29,462 nt of DNA from CAYLYP01 sp964387795 (GTDB lineage Bacteria; Bacteroidota; Bacteroidia; Bacteroidales; UBA7960): NCBI GenBank assembly GCA_964387795.1, contig CAYLYP010000036.1:1-29462 (forward strand), in the 5' to 3' direction. The notes under the pieces are model-generated. The model saw nothing but the letters and a program-made list of their open reading frames with translations, did no database searches and was not told where the DNA came from. The position numbers and the translations under genes are program-made. This document shows positions 10,401-18,303 of this stretch, in pieces (position 1 is the first letter of the stretch; each line of letters begins with the position of its first letter).

Positions 10401-10842
10401 GATGCAGTATCTGAATTCTTTCGATATACTGGCTTGTGTAGTATTCGTTGATGGTATCAGGGGATGAAGGTTTTAAGCTGATGTCCTGTCGGCAAAACAA
10501 TTCAGTTTTTATGGATGCATTCGTTGTGTTATGAAGTATAACAGACCATTTCCAGGCAGTCATATCTTCAGCTAAATCAAGCTTGCACTTATAGCTGATA
10601 CCTTGAAAATCCCCTTTATAAAAACATGAACTTTGACTGACACCAAAATCACTATTGCTAGCTGGACCAGTAAGTTCAGAAAAAATGAAGCTATCCAAAA
10701 CCCTTAGATAAAGACCTGTACCGGATAGGGAATGGATATCTACATTTCTTGCACTGATGCGAAAATCATCAGCTTTTATTTCTGCTACTGAGCCATTATC
10801 ATGAATGGAAATGCTGAGTCCTTTGTTATTATTGAGAATCAT
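7498..10842 (-). CDS. GH94 1,2-beta-oligoglucan phosphorylase (SOGP-like), cytosolic
   Basis: 1114 residues with no signal peptide. About 1-270 and 300-560 are beta-rich, about 590-1000 is the (alpha/alpha)6 catalytic region, and a short beta C-terminal domain follows. GGGDWND (755-761) carries the general-acid Asp of GH94. WGTRDVSQGP (629-638) is a typical GH94 substrate-binding stretch, and the tail has the RDYNPYRKGG motif. The unusual total length, longer than cellobiose phosphorylases (~800 aa) and much shorter than cyclic beta-1,2-glucan synthases (~2800 aa), is that of characterised 1,2-beta-oligoglucan phosphorylases such as the Listeria innocua enzyme (~1113 aa). The reaction would be (beta-1,2-glucan)n plus phosphate giving alpha-glucose 1-phosphate and a chain one unit shorter. 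The ATG overlaps the GH35 stop by 4 bases (ATGA), so the two are probably translationally coupled. Confidence 0.88.
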   Translation of the reverse strand: MILNNNKGLSISIHDNGSVAEIKADDFRISARNVDIHSLSGTGLYLRVLDSFIFSELTGPASNSDFGVSQSSCFYKGDFQGISYKCKLDLAEDMTAWKWSVILHNTTNASIKTELFCRQDISLKPSSPDTINEYYTSQYIERIQILHQTYGNIICCRQNLKQSDKHPWLLFACNEGGDSVYLDGMKFFGSAYRQSGIPLALSQIDEGSEYAGESSVLAIKSKILTLKPGEETRVSFGFLFIDDHQMATGVEDLRLADKLFKELTFPYEAYFPETLNKVVCISLFNPPALLPVDDLNKDDLSHFFSNERRFEEFKDNELLSFFYGNQLHVVLKSKEMITDRPHGHIMQTNCFLEPDERIMSTNAFMSGIFNSHLTQGNTNFNVLLSIYSNQFHQASPCGQRVFVLIDKTYYLLGTPSAFEMGINHCRWIYKTNNHIFELFSWTSPEIAQVNLSFNVLEGGNVNLLVSNHFDNSGAWEFNPGVNDKNILIKPGKDSFTASRFPDGYFGLHLQHTDGKSYWHDNSILNTSNKEEPSKLLALAIDDCSSFSLSFTGSLTGETYVQRFENHRKQLKSDTQKAILNWEKLSGSLQLKGAHKGIQALNEILPWYGINALTHYLTPYGLEQFGGAAWGTRDVSQGPVDFLLHYGKYEQARRLICKIFSFQNPDGGWPQWWMFDSYHQVRAHEAHGDIIYWPVIALCKYVSITGDLKILEENLPYYHKDGHGEAESASLTRHIKKLIDMIIDSFVPGKALVPFGGGDWNDSLQPVNADLAQRLISSWTVMMNYQAFYQYALVLERKGDTEEAQTLLQWCDRIKSDFNKYLVKNDVVAGYGLIEPDGNISLLLHPSDTVTGIKYSLLPMNRGIISGIFNQEQALNHLNVIRKNLLGPDGARLMDRPLKYNGGIQKLFQRAETSTFFGREIGLMYIHEHIRYAEALAHLGKADEFLDALLKAIPVAYKDVVPNSDFRQSNCYYSSSDIHFNNRYDADENYHLVHSNRLTFHGGWRVYSSGPGIYTGIIISTLIGLRIRKEFIVFDPVIPMSFDGFNVRMHILDHELNIVFRVKNNCFHPERISINGNPIPFSRDYNPYRKGGAVIPKSMFLGFLKEGINNIEIEL

Positions 10843-13286
10843 TTTTTAAGCTTTATTGAAAGTAGGTTTTTTTCGTTTTTCAGATGCTTATATCTGAAAA
10901 GTATGCGCCCTGAAACCATCTCTGCTTTACAGGGATTTCCATTAATATAAGCTTCTGATATCCAATTAATACCTTCACCTTCAAGGACAAGTTCGCCTTC
11001 AAGATTAGGATCACCATATAATTCTAACAATATCTGGTTAGAAATTACTTCATGTTTTAGAATATCAGATGTAGAATGCAGGATTTTAATCCCACTGCTA
11101 ATTTCAAGCCCAATAGGGATAATTGTTCCATATAAACCCGGCCAGTTAAATTCCTTTTCAATGAAAGGGATTTTTATATCTTCATCTGTCTCAGGGTGTT
11201 TATATGTGATTGAAGAAGCGTGGGGCTGGTTATAGTAATTTCCAATGAAAAGCAATGCTTTATCATCAGCAAAACGTTGGCGAACTGTTATATAATCACC
11301 CGATGCTGATGCAGGACTAAGCTTAGCCCCTGATAAACCAAGCAGGGACAAATAGGCTGATTTATGGCTTTCGGTATCAAATCCCAGCCATGTACCAAGA
11401 TGTATGAGTTTACCCTTTCCAACATTATGGCAAAAACCACATGCACTTCCATTGATAGTGCGGGCAATGATTTCATCTGGTTTAAAAGATGCATCATTAA
11501 AAACAAGCTGGGGATTGGCACATTTAATATCCTTATTGCCAAGGATATCAACAAGAGGAGAATCAATAATTTCTTTATCAAATGATTTTATCCCGGACAG
11601 TTCTTTAAGTATAGTGCAGGGCTGCTGGTTAAAATCCCTGTCGGGGAGGGAAGGAAAGACTACCAATTGCCCTCCGTTTTTAGTATATTCAGCAAGCAAA
11701 GCCTGGTCAGGGGAATTCATTTCATCCGTGCAAAAAGCCCATACCTGTTTAAATGCAGATAATTCCTGATTTGATGTTTTTGTCAGGTCGAGCATTTGAT
11801 ACTCAATATTTAAAACCTGAAGGATTTTTAACAACCCATCGAAATAAGCAGGCCTCCTAATGGATGAGGGTACAAAACTCAGGTTTGATGCTCCTGTTTC
11901 AGGGCGTTCAAGTTCACTTGAATAATAAGGAGGATAAAACAATACACAAATCTCTGCTTTTCTACTGGAACCCAAAATGATATCTTCAGATGTATGAAGG
12001 ATTTGGCTCATTCTTTGAACAAGGGGGAAAGCAGATGTTTTCTGACCATCAATATCTAATGGATTAAACCAATAAAATGTTTCTCCAGAGTAACCATGAC
12101 GTGGCTCATTTTTTCCCTGAGAGAACATATAGTAATTCCACCCTTTTAAGCCGTTTGCAATGCTGGCTTTATAAAAAAGCTCCATTTCACGGGGATTGGT
12201 TACTACATGATACTCCCGGCTGCCACTTTGAAATTCGGCTGCAAACAAAGGCTTTTCTCCCTGCATGGCTTGCACAATATCATTTATAATCCTGTCATCA
12301 TGCATGTTTCGATATGATACATATTCAGGAATATGGTCAACACCAAAAATGATATTGCTCTTACTTCCAAAGAGATCATCATACATAGTTATGTTAACAG
12401 GGAATTCATACCCGCTTCCATAAATCCAGCCCGGCAGGTTGTGGTATAAGGGAATCCGGATGCCTTTATCATGAATCATTTCCACAAGCATCCTTAGATA
12501 ATCCCCATAGTATTTACGCCAGAAACAGTGCCAGTGATAATCACGACAACGATCCTGAGGAGAAGAATATGCTTGTTTGCCATCTGGAGGGAAACCCACA
12601 TGTTCAAAATTCTTGTAATCCGTTCCCCAAAGTTGATTTAACTCAGTTATTGATGAGAAAGTCTGCTTTAAAAATTGAATCCATCTGGGTTTCACATAGG
12701 GAGAGTAATCAGCCTGGTGAGCAAGCCAGGAAAACACTCCTATTTCATTGCAAACCTGCATCATTATAACAGGTCCTTCAAAACATGATTGATTGGAAGC
12801 AATAATTGGCATAATCTGATCATACCAAAGCCTTACCTTCTCCAGATATAAGTCATGGAAGAGGCTTACTCCGTCACTTTGAACAATTTGCCCTGCACTG
12901 TTTCGCATTTTTACTTCCTTTCCATGTTTTTCTAAAAACCATGAAGGAAGTCCTGCACCCCTGTATTCAGCAAGGATAAAAGGACCAGGTTTAAGGATTA
13001 GCTGAATGTTTAATGACTTACAAAGCTTGATCCAGGCAAGGAGATCTCTTTGAGGATGGGTTGAACCATTAAAATCAAAAGTACCCTCTTCTATTTCATG
13101 CCAGTCCCAGGGTATATATGAACTCACTGTATCAAGTCCTGCTTCAATGGCTGCTGTTAAATGCTTTTCCCATAGTTCCCGTTTGATCCTAAAATAATGT
13201 ATCTCCCCGGAATTCAAAAAACTCTTTTTGCCGTTTTTATAGAAGTGTTGACCTTTTACTTCAAATGTGAATTGTCTTGCAGTCAT
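10839..13286 (-). CDS. GH35 family enzyme, cytosolic; likely acts on beta-1,2-glucosides rather than galactosides
   Basis: 815 residues without a signal peptide. The barrel begins GEIHYFRIKRELWEKHL, the usual GH35 opening. Acid/base Glu181 sits in MMQVCNEIG and the nucleophile Glu351 in FAAEFQSG. Beta-sandwich domains follow from about residue 450 to the end. GH35 is mostly known for beta-galactosidases, but a GH35 protein from Ignavibacterium album, encoded near an SOGP gene, has been described as a beta-1,2-glucosyltransferase. The same pairing here, with a 4-base overlap with the GH94 gene, makes a sophoro-oligosaccharide hydrolase or transglucosylase the best guess. It may handle the sophorose left by SOGP. 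The substrate is inferred from context; the family assignment is direct. Confidence 0.85.
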   Translation of the reverse strand: MTARQFTFEVKGQHFYKNGKKSFLNSGEIHYFRIKRELWEKHLTAAIEAGLDTVSSYIPWDWHEIEEGTFDFNGSTHPQRDLLAWIKLCKSLNIQLILKPGPFILAEYRGAGLPSWFLEKHGKEVKMRNSAGQIVQSDGVSLFHDLYLEKVRLWYDQIMPIIASNQSCFEGPVIMMQVCNEIGVFSWLAHQADYSPYVKPRWIQFLKQTFSSITELNQLWGTDYKNFEHVGFPPDGKQAYSSPQDRCRDYHWHCFWRKYYGDYLRMLVEMIHDKGIRIPLYHNLPGWIYGSGYEFPVNITMYDDLFGSKSNIIFGVDHIPEYVSYRNMHDDRIINDIVQAMQGEKPLFAAEFQSGSREYHVVTNPREMELFYKASIANGLKGWNYYMFSQGKNEPRHGYSGETFYWFNPLDIDGQKTSAFPLVQRMSQILHTSEDIILGSSRKAEICVLFYPPYYSSELERPETGASNLSFVPSSIRRPAYFDGLLKILQVLNIEYQMLDLTKTSNQELSAFKQVWAFCTDEMNSPDQALLAEYTKNGGQLVVFPSLPDRDFNQQPCTILKELSGIKSFDKEIIDSPLVDILGNKDIKCANPQLVFNDASFKPDEIIARTINGSACGFCHNVGKGKLIHLGTWLGFDTESHKSAYLSLLGLSGAKLSPASASGDYITVRQRFADDKALLFIGNYYNQPHASSITYKHPETDEDIKIPFIEKEFNWPGLYGTIIPIGLEISSGIKILHSTSDILKHEVISNQILLELYGDPNLEGELVLEGEGINWISEAYINGNPCKAEMVSGRILFRYKHLKNEKNLLSIKLKK

Positions 13287-13309
13287 TTTATTGTTCTTTA
13301 ATTCAATGA

Positions 13310-15067
13310 TTATGAATCTTTCAATGATTCATCCCTTTGTTTCAATAATGATTTGATTTCAAGTGAGCGTTTTTCTGTCAGAGTATATTTCATGACAAAA
13401 AACAGTGAAAACAAACTAAGCAAAATAGGAATCCCAATTTCTACAATTCTCATTATTAGTAAAGTGTATGGGGATTGCTTTTTTAATGGAACAATCAATT
13501 TCTCAATTTGAGCTATTTGTTCTTCAGTGTTTTGCAAATTTGCTGAAAGGTTTAAACTGTTTAATCTATTTATCAGTTCATCAAGTGTATGGTTCAAATC
13601 CCTGTAATGTTCAACATTCTTATTGCCCTTATTGATGTTTTCCTCAATGACACTTTGCAACTCCAAGGATTTAGCGTTTGCTTTGCTAAAGTATTCATCC
13701 AATAGGGCAGTTGAACCGGGTTCTTTTATTTGTTTTTGAATTTCAAGACGCAATTCTTTTAGACTTCCTTCCAATGCATCGACTTTCGTTACCTGGGTCT
13801 GATTAAACATTGTAAAAACAATTAAAGCACCTGCAACAAAGCTGGCAAGGGCAGTACCCATTTTAATAAACCACCAGAACACCGAATAGAAAGCTCCTTC
13901 AGTGCGTTGCCCGCTATTTAAATCATCTTCATCACAGATATCGCCCACCATAGAAGATCCAAGCGTAAAGAAAAACAGCATGCCGGCGGAAAGAAGGACA
14001 GTTGGAATAATAATCAGGTACGGATAATCTGGGTTATAACACACTATTTTAGATAGTTGAGCTAAAGCCATTAAAACGATTGCAAGTATCAACGTATTGC
14101 GTTTCCCAAGTTTTGGGCTTATCCAGTTCAAAGGGAATACCGCCAATAGGCCTGTTATAGCCCAAATTGTCCCATTGATTCCAAGAAGATATGCCCCTGC
14201 AACTTTATCCCCTCCGAAAACATAAAAAATTGGAATATATGAACCCAATAAATTCACGAAATTAAATCCCATTGCAAGGGCAAAAATCGCTAAGGTAAGC
14301 ATGATGAAATTCCTGTTGCCAATGGCGTGCTTCATACTTTTCCAGAATGGGTTTTTCTTTTGAGTTGAGACACGTTGAAATCCGGGTTCCTTAAGGCTTA
14401 CAAACCACCATATTGAAAGAGGGATAAGAATACCGGCAACCATGAGGGAGACATATCTCATCCCATCAGCTTCATTGCCCCCTGGTCCTTTAAACACCTC
14501 AAGGTTTGCCAATGCAAAAAGCCATGGGGTGCTCATAGCAAAAAAATTGCCTATGAAGCTCTTGGCACTAAACAAACGTGTCCTTTCATGATAATCATTG
14601 GTCATTTCCATTCCCAAAGCACCATGAGGGATTTCAAAGATAGTACAGGCTGTAAAAAACAATAGTAGCATTATTAGGATATATACCAGTTGAAAGGCAT
14701 GAAATCCTGTTTCAGAAGGGAACCAGGCACGTACATTCTCTCCGTTGGGTATCCACCATATCAAAACAAAAAACACCGCAACTAATAGGCCACCAATGAG
14801 AACAAATGGTCTCCTTCTGCCCCACCTTGTCCTTGCATTATCTGACAGATGACCAATTATTGGATCTGATACAGCGTCCCATAAACGGGGAATGATAAGT
14901 ATCACACCCAGCCAAAATGCACTAATCCCTAAACTGATGTTGCCCATTAAACCAACTAAAATTCCAGCTATATTGAACAACGCTATAGGAATGATACCCC
15001 CGGAGCCATAAGCTGCCAATTGAGAGAAATGGATACGGGTGTCAGGGGTGGTTTTTTTCTGTGTCAT
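13310..15067 (-). CDS. GPH-family MFS sugar:cation symporter with a coiled-coil insert
   Basis: 585 residues. The N-terminal half shows GPH-family signatures: SDPIIGHLSDNARTRWGRRR (about 67-86), EIPHGALGMEM (145-155), and in the second half DICDEDDLNSGQRTEGAFYS (376-395) before a transmembrane segment. About 12 membrane spans are expected; the last, near 535-560, follows a hydrophilic stretch of about 110 residues (421-533) rich in Leu, Glu, Lys and Asn with heptad-like spacing. Usual GPH symporters have ~450-500 residues and lack this insert. The protein lies between the exported 1061-aa enzyme and the cytosolic GH35/GH94 pair, which is where an inner-membrane importer of sophoro-oligosaccharides is needed. 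The specificity is inferred. Confidence 0.88.
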   Translation of the reverse strand: MTQKKTTPDTRIHFSQLAAYGSGGIIPIALFNIAGILVGLMGNISLGISAFWLGVILIIPRLWDAVSDPIIGHLSDNARTRWGRRRPFVLIGGLLVAVFFVLIWWIPNGENVRAWFPSETGFHAFQLVYILIMLLLFFTACTIFEIPHGALGMEMTNDYHERTRLFSAKSFIGNFFAMSTPWLFALANLEVFKGPGGNEADGMRYVSLMVAGILIPLSIWWFVSLKEPGFQRVSTQKKNPFWKSMKHAIGNRNFIMLTLAIFALAMGFNFVNLLGSYIPIFYVFGGDKVAGAYLLGINGTIWAITGLLAVFPLNWISPKLGKRNTLILAIVLMALAQLSKIVCYNPDYPYLIIIPTVLLSAGMLFFFTLGSSMVGDICDEDDLNSGQRTEGAFYSVFWWFIKMGTALASFVAGALIVFTMFNQTQVTKVDALEGSLKELRLEIQKQIKEPGSTALLDEYFSKANAKSLELQSVIEENINKGNKNVEHYRDLNHTLDELINRLNSLNLSANLQNTEEQIAQIEKLIVPLKKQSPYTLLIMRIVEIGIPILLSLFSLFFVMKYTLTEKRSLEIKSLLKQRDESLKDS

Positions 15068-15104
15068 GATTTTTATTTTGACTTATATGTGTGTCTTGGT
15101 GAGC

Positions 15105-18100
15105 TTAATATTCTATGATAAGTTCTGCAGGGAAAACCCTAACTGATATTTCATCAGCACTGAATTCAGTGGAATTTTTTCCATTTATCCAAACCGCCTT
15201 TGGCATCTTCTTGGAGTTGAAGTTTTTTATTTTAATGCCATTGGACGGGAGTTTTAAATCTCCTGTAATATCAAAGTGATAGGAATTCCCGGATTTAAGG
15301 ATTTCATAATTCAGGTTTCCAAAATAAGTAGGCAGATTGTTAACAGCCATGCCATCTGGATCATCAATCCATTCCTGATATAATGCTGAAGCTATAACAA
15401 GAGAAGCATCATATTCATTTTCGTAAACAAACATTGACCGGATAGAGTTTATGAAATCACTTCCTACCCAGGTATGGGGCATATCACCAATGAAATTTGG
15501 CTTCCTGAAATCATTCCAAACTATTTCTGCCCAATGATGCCAGCCCGGAGGCCTTTGGTCATCCAAAAAGAATGCAATTAACTCGTGCGCCCTGTCAGGT
15601 TGATCCAATAGAATGTAAGAACCAATAAGTCGGTTTTCATAAGGTGTATAGTTTATCCAATCCAGGTTTCCATTTTTTCTGTTCAAGAAGAATTGATAGT
15701 ATTTTTCAAAAGTATTGAATACTTCTGGCTTAGGAAGGTTTTTTAGTTCATTGCATGGCGTAAGGGCAACGGTAGTAGAGGTAGCATCAAAATCCCCCAA
15801 CTCAACGCAACCGGGGATATAATCTATGCCCCTGACCTTCATGGCGAGGTTTATTGATTGATAAAGGCTGGTAGTAAAAGTATCGCGTATTTTGCTGATT
15901 CGCTCATATTCCTCTTCATTCCCAATAATCTTTTGAATTTCTGCAGCATCTTTAAGCCCTTTGATGATGAAAAAATTATCCCAATATGAATGCATGGGCT
16001 TTTCTGAATAGCCTTCATGGCTTATTGATTCAGGAACAAGACCATAATGTGCCCTGATACTATCATTGCCATATTTGTAATAATCGGTAGAGCGTTCATT
16101 AATGAGGGATTCGATATAGGAAACAGCCTGGAGCACATATTCATTTTTTGATTTCAGGAAGGTGGTATCACTCGTGAAATTGAAATACTCTTTAATCAGA
16201 TATATAAGCTGACCATGGCTGTCATTTTCAGGAACAGGATCTGGCCCCCTAAAATCAACTACACAAGGCACCTTCCCATTCTCGTATTGATGCCCGGCAT
16301 ACCAATCAGTAAAAGCTTTTACTTCCTCAATGATGCCAGATTTCATTAATGCTGAAGATGTTAACGAGCCATCGCGTATCCAGCTTCGTTCATACGAACG
16401 TGAACCTGGTTGTATTCCATGAATATCTCTGTTAACTAATATATAGTAGAGATTCGATTCCCATGTATCAATGATGTTCCGGGCTGATTGTGGCAATTGA
16501 AACTCTATATGGTTTATCTTCCCTGACCAGAAGTCTGATGCTGCCCTGAATGCTTCAAAAGCTTTCTCTTTGGTAAGCTGCTCAAAGCTATTCTGGCTCT
16601 CATAATAGGGAACACATAAATAAACACCTTCCTTTTGTCCTGGTTCAAGACTAAAAGTATAAGTTATGACTGCCTGTGCAAGTCGTTGAGCATCTACTAC
16701 ATTATTCGCTCCGGGAAGCTTTCTTCCCCGGATTAAATCATAGGGATTACCTACATCAAAACTAAAAGCCGATAAGCTGTTGTAGGGTTTTGAGAAAGAA
16801 ATAGCTTTATTATCAGCTTTTATGATATTTCCTTTTATTACTTCTTCAATCGTTTGAAGCTTACTTGCCCCTCCTTCAAAATTTAAAAACTGATAATATG
16901 GATTCACCTGGAAGGGACGTATCAATAAATGCAGTTTTACTTCCTGCCTCTTTTCGCTAGTATTTGAGATGATATATGAGATATAAAGTTTTGAGTTTGT
17001 ATTTGCCTCTCCATACGATGTTACTCCTATATCTAATCTTAAACCCTCAGCTGTCAATGCCACATTTGGGGTAAATGGAAATTTCTGTTTATCAATCATG
17101 AAATCCAGGGATTGCTGGCTATTGACATTGCTCCAGTTATAAACTATATCGTTTGCTTCAAGTGCTGGCTCTATTGAAAAACTTGCTTTATCAACTTCCA
17201 CCATTCCATCTTCATTAATCAAAGCTTCTTTCTTATCATTGTTTACTCCTGTAATCGTCCAATAAGATGCTTGCCCGGAGAAATATCTGGGATAGTTCCC
17301 CTGTAAAGACTGAGAAGCAATCAGTTTAAAAAACTTATTCAGAGATAAAGTATTATCAATTTTCAGGATGCCAAGTTCACTGATACCAAAAGCACTTTTA
17401 TCAGTAGCATGCATTTGAATTTTAATGTACCGTGTTTCTGTCTCTGGTAAGGGTATATAGCTAATATTTGAAAGGTTCCCATTCACAGTATAAACATTCT
17501 TCCAATTTGAAGAATTGTCTGAAAGAAAGATATCAAACGACCCGGGCATATAATCTTTAAGCCATTGAATAGCAATACCCCCAAACTCAACAATCCTGCC
17601 AAAATCAAGAATGATATGCTCGTTTTGTTTGTTTTTGCTCTGCCAATAGGTGCTTGGATTCCCGTCTGTAATATATAAAGGCTTCGTTTCTTTTGTTGAA
17701 GAAGATGCAGTAATATTGGATACTGTATAATCATCTGAGGATTGGGGAAGTGTTTCAAAACGAAGGTTATCAAGCCATACCGTTCCCTTGCCCCCCAGAA
17801 ACGATGCAATTGTAAATTCAATAAATTCTATCTTTTTTAGGCTCTTATCATTTGTTGGTCCCCATGCAAAGCTGATATGCCTTGGGCGGATACGTTTATT
17901 CTCCCATTGTTCTGGAAATTGATAATTACGGTTATTAACCCACCAGACATTGTCTCCACTACCATCAATGAATTTTATTTCAAAATTATTACCTGGTGAA
18001 TTGGCTTTCAGGTCAAATGACAGGATGAAGTTTTCAGGTAGCATTAATGGGATTCTTTTTTGAATCCCGCCATAGCCTGTTCCTTTTGTAAAATCATAAT

Positions 18101-18290
18101 CAATACGGATGGCTTTCCCATTAACCCCATTTTCTATACTAAGGTTCAGTTCTACACCATCAGATTTATTAATACTCCAGCCCTGAACTGTTTCAAATTC
18201 ATCTAGCACAATACTTTGCCCCTGAGCAATAAATACATGAAGCAGAAACATTGCTGGCAAAATGAATTTCCATGATTTAATCGTATCCAT
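15105..18290 (-). CDS. Exported multidomain protein with CBM-like, F5/8C and (alpha/alpha)6-type domains; candidate new beta-1,2-glucan-active glycosidase
   Basis: The ATG at 18290 is preferred to an adjacent GTG at 18293, giving 1061 residues. A signal peptide ends near residue 25 (AQGQ) with no lipobox. Domains in order: a CBM11/CBM-like jelly roll (about 28-182), an F5/8 type C discoidin domain (about 188-312, with ITDGNPSTYWQS and HIILDFG), a large beta-sandwich (about 318-595), a helical six-hairpin region (about 600-975), and a short beta tail. In the helical part, SWIRDGS (D640), VPENDSHGQ (E688, D690), VPESISHEG (E754, E759), YWDNF (D771) and GDMPHTWVGSDF (D938) look like active-site loops. 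The RDG motif recalls GH15-like folds, but I cannot assign a CAZy family. It begins 10 bases after the previous GH144-like gene and 37 bases before the transporter. Family members are usually named only 'discoidin-domain protein'. Confidence 0.85.
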   Translation of the reverse strand: MDTIKSWKFILPAMFLLHVFIAQGQSIVLDEFETVQGWSINKSDGVELNLSIENGVNGKAIRIDYDFTKGTGYGGIQKRIPLMLPENFILSFDLKANSPGNNFEIKFIDGSGDNVWWVNNRNYQFPEQWENKRIRPRHISFAWGPTNDKSLKKIEFIEFTIASFLGGKGTVWLDNLRFETLPQSSDDYTVSNITASSSTKETKPLYITDGNPSTYWQSKNKQNEHIILDFGRIVEFGGIAIQWLKDYMPGSFDIFLSDNSSNWKNVYTVNGNLSNISYIPLPETETRYIKIQMHATDKSAFGISELGILKIDNTLSLNKFFKLIASQSLQGNYPRYFSGQASYWTITGVNNDKKEALINEDGMVEVDKASFSIEPALEANDIVYNWSNVNSQQSLDFMIDKQKFPFTPNVALTAEGLRLDIGVTSYGEANTNSKLYISYIISNTSEKRQEVKLHLLIRPFQVNPYYQFLNFEGGASKLQTIEEVIKGNIIKADNKAISFSKPYNSLSAFSFDVGNPYDLIRGRKLPGANNVVDAQRLAQAVITYTFSLEPGQKEGVYLCVPYYESQNSFEQLTKEKAFEAFRAASDFWSGKINHIEFQLPQSARNIIDTWESNLYYILVNRDIHGIQPGSRSYERSWIRDGSLTSSALMKSGIIEEVKAFTDWYAGHQYENGKVPCVVDFRGPDPVPENDSHGQLIYLIKEYFNFTSDTTFLKSKNEYVLQAVSYIESLINERSTDYYKYGNDSIRAHYGLVPESISHEGYSEKPMHSYWDNFFIIKGLKDAAEIQKIIGNEEEYERISKIRDTFTTSLYQSINLAMKVRGIDYIPGCVELGDFDATSTTVALTPCNELKNLPKPEVFNTFEKYYQFFLNRKNGNLDWINYTPYENRLIGSYILLDQPDRAHELIAFFLDDQRPPGWHHWAEIVWNDFRKPNFIGDMPHTWVGSDFINSIRSMFVYENEYDASLVIASALYQEWIDDPDGMAVNNLPTYFGNLNYEILKSGNSYHFDITGDLKLPSNGIKIKNFNSKKMPKAVWINGKNSTEFSADEISVRVFPAELIIEY

Positions 18291-18303
18291 CACAATGAGT
18301 TTA

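Noticed and set aside
7498..10842. Cellobiose phosphorylase or cyclic beta-1,2-glucan synthase for the GH94 protein
   Set aside because: At 1114 residues it is too long for cellobiose phosphorylase and has no membrane or GT84 region for the synthase; the length and C-terminal motif fit SOGP.
10839..13286. Calling the GH35 protein a beta-galactosidase (bga)
   Set aside because: The family is right but the context (SOGP, GH144) argues for beta-1,2-glucosides, so no galactosidase name was given.
18291..18293. GTG start for the 1061-aa protein
   Set aside because: An ATG follows immediately and gives the same signal peptide, so the GTG is not needed.
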